Positions 61,034 to 64,000 of a stretch of DNA of 64,000 nucleotides are shown piece after piece (the stretch's first letter is position 1; every line of letters begins with the position of its first letter). The notes under the pieces are model-generated. The model worked only from the letters and a program-made list of their open reading frames with translations, had not been told where the DNA came from and made no database searches. Origin of the DNA: Bacillota bacterium (GTDB lineage Bacteria; Bacillota; Clostridia; Christensenellales; Aristaeellaceae); assembly GCA_023444095.1 (NCBI GenBank), contig JAEZRP010000001.1, positions 62,001 through 126,000 on the forward strand, given 5' to 3'. Both the position numbers and the translations under genes were made by a program.

Positions 61034-61063
61034 CCCTGAATTCCACGCGTGTGGAACTCAGGG
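61034..61063. other. Second hairpin after the RNA terminator
   Basis: CCCTGA-a-TTCCAC (61034-61046) pairs with GTGGAA-c-TCAGGG (61051-61063). No T tract follows closely. It may be a back-up terminator or processing signal. Confidence 0.5.
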
Positions 61064-61248
61064 AAACGACTTTGCCGAATTCCTCGTCCAGAAAGTGAAT
61101 GCTTTACAGAGGGTAAACCAGGCCGCAACGCGACCGTGCCGATCGATATGTGCCGCGTGCCGGGGATATGGGGTTTCAACACTCTCCAAGCGTGCGTACG
61201 CACGCGCATCAGGTAGAATCCGCGGGGCGTGCAGTCAGCCCGCCCATT

Positions 61249-61794
61249 TCACTCGCCCGATCCGTCCGAAAAGAGCGCGAGAAGCCGCGCGCAGAGCGCC
61301 GCGAGGGCGGGCCTGTCCGCGCAGAGGGTCCGCTCGACGCGCTCCACCGTCCGGCGCGCCAGCGCGCGCTGATCCCGCGTGATTTCCCCCGCCGCCAGCG
61401 CCGCGTCGAGCTCGTCCATGTCGTCCAGGCGGACCGGGCCGTCCGGGGCAAAGATCAGGTCCGCGTAGAGATCGTCATACCACGCGACCCCGTCGTCCGC
61501 GAACCCCATCCCCGCGACGACATCCACGTACCACGCGCGGATGTTTTCAGTGCCGTCCATCATAGCGGTCACGAGGTAGTCCTCGCCCTCGGGCGCGAAC
61601 TGGAGCCACAGCATGCCGTCCGCCGCGATGGGCGTAGGAACGCCGTTCAGATTCCACACGCTCGGCTCCGTCACTCTGTCGATATGAAGAAGCGCCGCAA
61701 CGCCGTTAAAATCCGGCGTGCGGACGATCCTCTGCGCGTACCTCTTCTCGACGATCCTGCGCCAGATATCCCTGTCCAGCCGCTTGCGCTTCAA
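61249..61794 (-). CDS. DUF402 family protein
   Basis: The protein is 181 residues. WLQFAPEGEDYLVTAMMDGTENIRAWYVDVVAG and VAWYDDLYADLIFAPDG give the DUF402/FomD metal-site pattern (Y-D...YDD.Y.D). Family members are small nucleotide phosphohydrolases. The start is a TTG at 61794 that overlaps the GNAT stop (TTGA) and follows AAGGAGG at seven bases. The C-terminal 50 residues are helical. Translationally coupled to the GNAT gene. Confidence 0.8.
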   Translation of the reverse strand: MKRKRLDRDIWRRIVEKRYAQRIVRTPDFNGVAALLHIDRVTEPSVWNLNGVPTPIAADGMLWLQFAPEGEDYLVTAMMDGTENIRAWYVDVVAGMGFADDGVAWYDDLYADLIFAPDGPVRLDDMDELDAALAAGEITRDQRALARRTVERVERTLCADRPALAALCARLLALFSDGSGE

Positions 61795-62264
61795 GGCGCA
61801 TCCTCCTTCATCATGACAAGAAACGCCGTCCCCGTGCGGCGGTGTGCGATTTCCTCTTGGGCGGCGAACCCCGCCTTCTCATAGGCGCGGATCGCGCGCA
61901 GATTGAACGCCGCGACCGTGAGCCGAAAGCGCGTCGCGCCGAATTTTGCGCGCGCGAATTCCAACCCGTCCGTCAGAAACGCCGCGCCGCCACCCCGCCC
62001 GCAGAGCGCGGGCCGCATTCCGAGCCCAACGTCGAGCGCGTCCTCGGCGTACACATCCTCATCCGCTGTCGGAATCCGAGCGGACGCGCCGAAGCAGTAG
62101 TATCCCGTCAGCTCCCCATCCTCCGAAAGGCATGCGAAGTACGAGCCGTCCAGAAGCTCCCGGATCGTCTCGTCGTCCCGCGTGAAGCTGTAGATTGCGT
62201 ATTCGCCCGGATACGTCCACCCGGCAATTTCTTCCGCGTGCGCAGCCGTCATTGTGCAAATCAT
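61791..62264 (-). CDS. GNAT family N-acetyltransferase
   Basis: The protein is 157 residues from the ATG at 62264. MTAAHAEEIAGWTYPGEYAIYSF at the N-terminus, GLGMRPALCGRGGGAAFLTDGLEFA (acetyl-CoA loop, a variant of RxxGxG/A as RGGGAA) and FNLRAIRAYEKAGF (motif B) identify the GNAT fold. The substrate is unknown. The frame is open far upstream into a membrane-protein remnant; the chosen start is the first one that suits the GNAT fold, though its ribosome site is weak. Confidence 0.75.
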   Translation of the reverse strand: MICTMTAAHAEEIAGWTYPGEYAIYSFTRDDETIRELLDGSYFACLSEDGELTGYYCFGASARIPTADEDVYAEDALDVGLGMRPALCGRGGGAAFLTDGLEFARAKFGATRFRLTVAAFNLRAIRAYEKAGFAAQEEIAHRRTGTAFLVMMKEDAP

Positions 62265-62482
62265 GATGGCAATCCCGAAAATGCTCGAAAGAACCACCGC
62301 GATGCCAATGCTCGCGAGCGTCCCGACGATGCAACTCTCGGCGAATCCTTTCCCTCTGATTTTTTGAACCGCGCGGCCGACTTCGCGGCGATCATGAAGC
62401 CGATGGCGACGCACTGGCCGGACAGACCGAGCGTGAAGATGATCGCACGCTCGATGGTCCCGATACGCCGTCGACCGGGCAA
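62265..62482 (-). pseudogene. Remnant of a small membrane protein (DUF3307-like C-terminal end), frameshifted
   Basis: One frame encodes IGTIERAIIFTLGLSGQCVAIGFMIAAKSAARFKK; the next frame continues IRGKGFAESCIVGTLASIGIAVVLSSIFG. Together they match my memory of the two-helix end of DUF3307-like membrane proteins (ILERLLI..LGQ..AIGF..AAKS..RF, then GT..S). The switch lies at a run of six As (complement of 62360-62365); one extra A would join them. There is no ATG start and no ribosome site upstream, and the second frame runs straight into the GNAT gene. Confidence 0.6.
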
Positions 62483-62540
62483 GAGTCTCTTTCGCAGGAT
62501 TCGGCTTCCGAATCAACCGATTCGATTGAATTATGTAGGT

Positions 62541-62921
62541 TCAACCGATCTCGGTTGTTCGACGCGCCTCCTCGACGTCTTGCTGCATCTGGGTGATCAG
62601 ATCGTCGACGGTTGCGAACTTGAACTCCGGGCGCAAAAAGCGCAGGTATTCCAGTTCGACGGTCTGGCCGTAGATATCGCGGTCGAAGTCGAGAATGTAC
62701 GCCTCGATGGTGGGCTTGCCCTCGGGGAGCGTCGGATGCACGCCCTGATCGAGCACACACAGGCGCGGCTCTTGTTCTCCCGAGATCGTTACGCGTCCGA
62801 CATATACCCCGTTTTCGGGCAGTTCGTACGCGCGGTCGGGTTCGATGTTGGCGGTCGGGAAGCCAAGCTTTCGGCCGATGCGTTTTCCGCCCGCCACCTT
62901 TCCGGTTAATTTAAAGTTCAT
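62541..62921 (-). CDS. Riboflavin kinase, stand-alone
   Basis: The protein is 126 residues, equal to the C-terminal kinase half of bifunctional RibF. GKVAGGKRIGRKLGFPTANI carries the GxxxGR..GFPTANI motif with the PTAN metal/ATP site, and NGVYVGRVTI and LEYLRFLRPEFKF follow. It phosphorylates riboflavin to FMN. The adenylyltransferase half is missing. The ATG at 62921 was chosen because the domain begins there; its ribosome site is weak (GGGAGAG at distance). Confidence 0.85.
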   Translation of the reverse strand: MNFKLTGKVAGGKRIGRKLGFPTANIEPDRAYELPENGVYVGRVTISGEQEPRLCVLDQGVHPTLPEGKPTIEAYILDFDRDIYGQTVELEYLRFLRPEFKFATVDDLITQMQQDVEEARRTTEIG

Positions 62922-62966
62922 TGCGTCAATCAACTCTCCCGGGGCTTTCCCCCTCAAATTAAGCTC

Positions 62967-62995
62967 ATTGTAATCTGAATGGACAGACAAGTCAA
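62967..62995 (-). promoter_or_regulatory. Promoter of the riboflavin kinase gene
   Basis: On the minus strand -35 TTGACT (62995-62990) and -10 TACAAT (62972-62967) are 17 bases apart. Confidence 0.75.
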
Positions 62996-63017
62996 CGTTG
63001 AAACGCTATACTGAACC

Positions 63018-63023
63018 TATAAT
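63018..63023 (+). promoter_or_regulatory. -10 box of the queT transcript
   Basis: A perfect TATAAT. The only -35-like word, TTGAAA (62998-63003), is 14 bases away, shorter than ideal. It lies just before the preQ1-type leader. Confidence 0.5.
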
Positions 63024-63030
63024 CAAATAG

Positions 63031-63073
63031 AGACAGTTCGCGGCCCTCCTGTCTGACGAAAAACAAAACCAGG
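63031..63073 (+). promoter_or_regulatory. PreQ1-I riboswitch candidate
   Basis: AGACAG (63031-63036) pairs with CTGTCT (63049-63054) over a 12-base TTCGCGG-containing loop, followed by an A-rich tail ending GAAAAACAAAACCAGG. A single stem, a TTC-type loop and an A-rich pseudoknot tail are the class I preQ1 layout. Position before queT supports it. Confidence 0.7.
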
Positions 63074-63074
63074 T

Positions 63075-63104
63075 GCGCGTGAAAACGCGCGTGATTCGTT
63101 TTTT
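63075..63104 (+). terminator. Expression-platform hairpin before queT
   Basis: GCGCGT (63075-63080), GAAA, ACGCGC (63085-63090), then a T tract after eight bases. A further TCGCGC (63109-63114) / GCGCGA (63128-63133) pair brackets the queT ribosome site, so control could be at transcription or translation. Confidence 0.5.
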
Positions 63105-63134
63105 GGCGTCGCGCTGTCCGAATGGAGGCGCGAT

Positions 63135-63629
63135 ATGCATTTCAATGTCAGGTATCTCACCAAAGCGGCGGTCGTCGCGGCGCTGTACGCGGCGCTCACC
63201 CTCGCCTTCCAGCCCATCAGCTTCGGCCAAGTCCAGTTCCGGATCGCGGAGGCGCTGACGGCACTGCCCCTTCTCATGCCCGAGGCGATTCCGGGGCTGT
63301 TCGTCGGCTGCCTGATTGCGAACCTGTTCGGCGGGGGCGTCCTCATGGACGTGATTCTGGGCTCCCTCGCGACGCTCACAGCGGCGCTCTTCACCCGGAA
63401 GCTGCGCGGCAAGCCGCCGGCCGCGCTCGCGATGCCGGTTCTCCTGAACGGCCTCGTCGTTGGCCCCGTGGTGTATTTCTTTTATGTCATGGGCGAGGGC
63501 GCGTTCTCGCTCGGCGCGCTTGTGTTCACCTGCTTCACGGTTGCCCTCGGCGAGGCGGTGGTGGTGTACACGCTGGGACTGGGGCTTTTCGGAGCGCTCC
63601 AAAAGACCGGGCTTACAAAGAAGCTCTAA
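63135..63629 (+). CDS. queT: QueT family transporter, ECF substrate-binding subunit
   Basis: The protein is 164 residues with about five membrane helices. YLTKAAVVAALYAALTLAFQPISFGQVQFRIAEAL and LPLLMPEAIPGLFVGCLIANLFGG (key QVQFRIAEAL and GCxxANLFGG) are the QueT signature. It is the S component that captures queuosine precursors for a shared ECF module. GGAGG precedes the ATG, and a preQ1-type riboswitch controls it. It overlaps the convergent PHP gene by four bases at the 3' end. Confidence 0.92.
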   Translation: MHFNVRYLTKAAVVAALYAALTLAFQPISFGQVQFRIAEALTALPLLMPEAIPGLFVGCLIANLFGGGVLMDVILGSLATLTAALFTRKLRGKPPAALAMPVLLNGLVVGPVVYFFYVMGEGAFSLGALVFTCFTVALGEAVVVYTLGLGLFGALQKTGLTKKL

Positions 63630-64000
63630 AGCCAGATCGGCGAGATCCACGCGCGGCGGCCCGCATCGTCGATCACCTCGCAGCGAACGTACGCTTCCCC
63701 GTTTTCGGGCAGGAGCCGATACTCGCCGCCCGTGAGGTTCTCGCCGTTCAGGCAGCGCCCGCGCGACCAGGGCAGGTTCGAATAAAACGCGATGCGGCTG
63801 ACGGGCGTGCACTCCACGCGGTACACACCCGCGCGCTCGTCGTACTCCGCAAACTTGATTTCCGGACCCTGCGAGGCGTAAAATTCTCCATGCCGCAGCG
63901 CGTCGATGATCGCTTCCGACGAGAGTTCCTCCGCGCGCACCATTGTGAAGCCCGAGCCGGGCTCACCTGCGTAGTGGTGCGTATCGTCGCCCGCCACGAA
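63626..64000 (-). CDS. C-terminal fragment of a PHP-domain phosphoesterase
   Basis: The last 124 codons of a gene that runs off the right edge. The visible start FVAGDDTHHYAGEPGSGFTMV contains the GDDTHH metal-binding end of PHP domains, then ALRHGEFYASQGPEI, usual in PHP proteins that act on small phosphoesters. The final 60 residues are a beta-rich tail. Convergent with queT. Confidence 0.75.
   Translation of the reverse strand, partial: FVAGDDTHHYAGEPGSGFTMVRAEELSSEAIIDALRHGEFYASQGPEIKFAEYDERAGVYRVECTPVSRIAFYSNLPWSRGRCLNGENLTGGEYRLLPENGEAYVRCEVIDDAGRRAWISPIWL

Larger units (their letters stand above)
60507..61248. other. 742-base gene-free interval
   Basis: The first 520 bases hold the promoter, body and terminator of a probable non-coding RNA, followed by a second hairpin at 61034-61063. 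I see nothing in 61064-61248 except weak, unsupported reading frames. Confidence 0.75.

Noticed and set aside
60994..61209. 71-codon minus-strand frame downstream of DUF402
   Set aside because: It has no ribosome site, overlaps the RNA terminator and has no recognisable domain.
62441..62530. Upstream start giving a 241-residue GNAT protein
   Set aside because: The extra N-terminal part is a frame-shadow followed by the second half of a broken membrane segment; GNAT homology begins at 62264.

Overview
The window is a dense, GC-rich piece of bacterial chromosome with no phage, insertion sequence, CRISPR array, rRNA or tRNA that I could find. Gene content and signals point to an anaerobic, high-GC Clostridia-type Bacillota: indolepyruvate:ferredoxin oxidoreductase, a Re-citrate synthase, formate-THF ligase, a 2-hydroxyacyl-CoA dehydratase activase, the DapH (acetyl) route to lysine, KtrAB, strong AGGAGG ribosome sites, clear sigma-A promoters and a lysine riboswitch. 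The lineage below class level is inference; a gut, rumen or similar fermenter fits. Both ABC solute-binding proteins have ordinary signal peptides without a lipobox cysteine, which is unusual for a monoderm.

Layout. 0-4 kb: fragment of a possible URO-D-like gene, a UPF0489 (arginase-fold) gene, iorAB, and an FlK-type thioesterase with an attenuator-like leader. 4.1-9.3 kb: livKHMGF branched-chain amino acid importer behind a 350-nt leader that also ends in a terminator-like hairpin. 9.4-11.9 kb: a FliB-like Cys-cluster protein and an MFS transporter. 12-22.8 kb: one long purine operon, read leftward, purE-M-N-O-H(AICARFT only)-D-L followed by fhs, which makes the formyl donor for PurN and the transformylase. 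23-27.7 kb: ktrBA and the riboswitch-controlled dapA-dapB-dapH operon. 27.8-30.3 kb: a peptide-degradation operon (P1 peptidase, DppA, ferredoxin-like protein). 30.6-35.5 kb: a sugar ABC importer with a TIM-barrel isomerase. 35.6-36.6 kb: a 30-cysteine protein with a SigK-like promoter. 36.8-42.3 kb: MarR regulator, a split dehydratase activase and a phosphoesterase. 42.4-46.7 kb: Re-citrate synthase, aconitase and isocitrate dehydrogenase, an operon for 2-oxoglutarate and glutamate synthesis. 46.9-49.7 kb: two unknown genes, an aldo/keto reductase and its divergent MerR regulator. 49.9-55.2 kb: alpha-xylosidase and beta-galactosidase. 55.4-60.5 kb: DnaK paralogue, DUF5685 and J-domain protein, divergent from an ECF-like sigma factor with a 370-residue extension. 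60.5-61.0 kb: a large probable structured RNA. 61.2-64 kb: DUF402, GNAT, a broken membrane-protein remnant, riboflavin kinase, a preQ1-type riboswitch with queT, and a truncated PHP-domain gene.

The most interesting items are the large non-coding RNA with its own promoter and terminator (about 60.56-61.03 kb), the adjacent sigma-factor fusion and chaperone module, and a dispersed composite element (at least four copies, perhaps five) of which three lie immediately downstream of stop codons in the sense direction. All positions were read by eye; no alignment, folding or database search was run.
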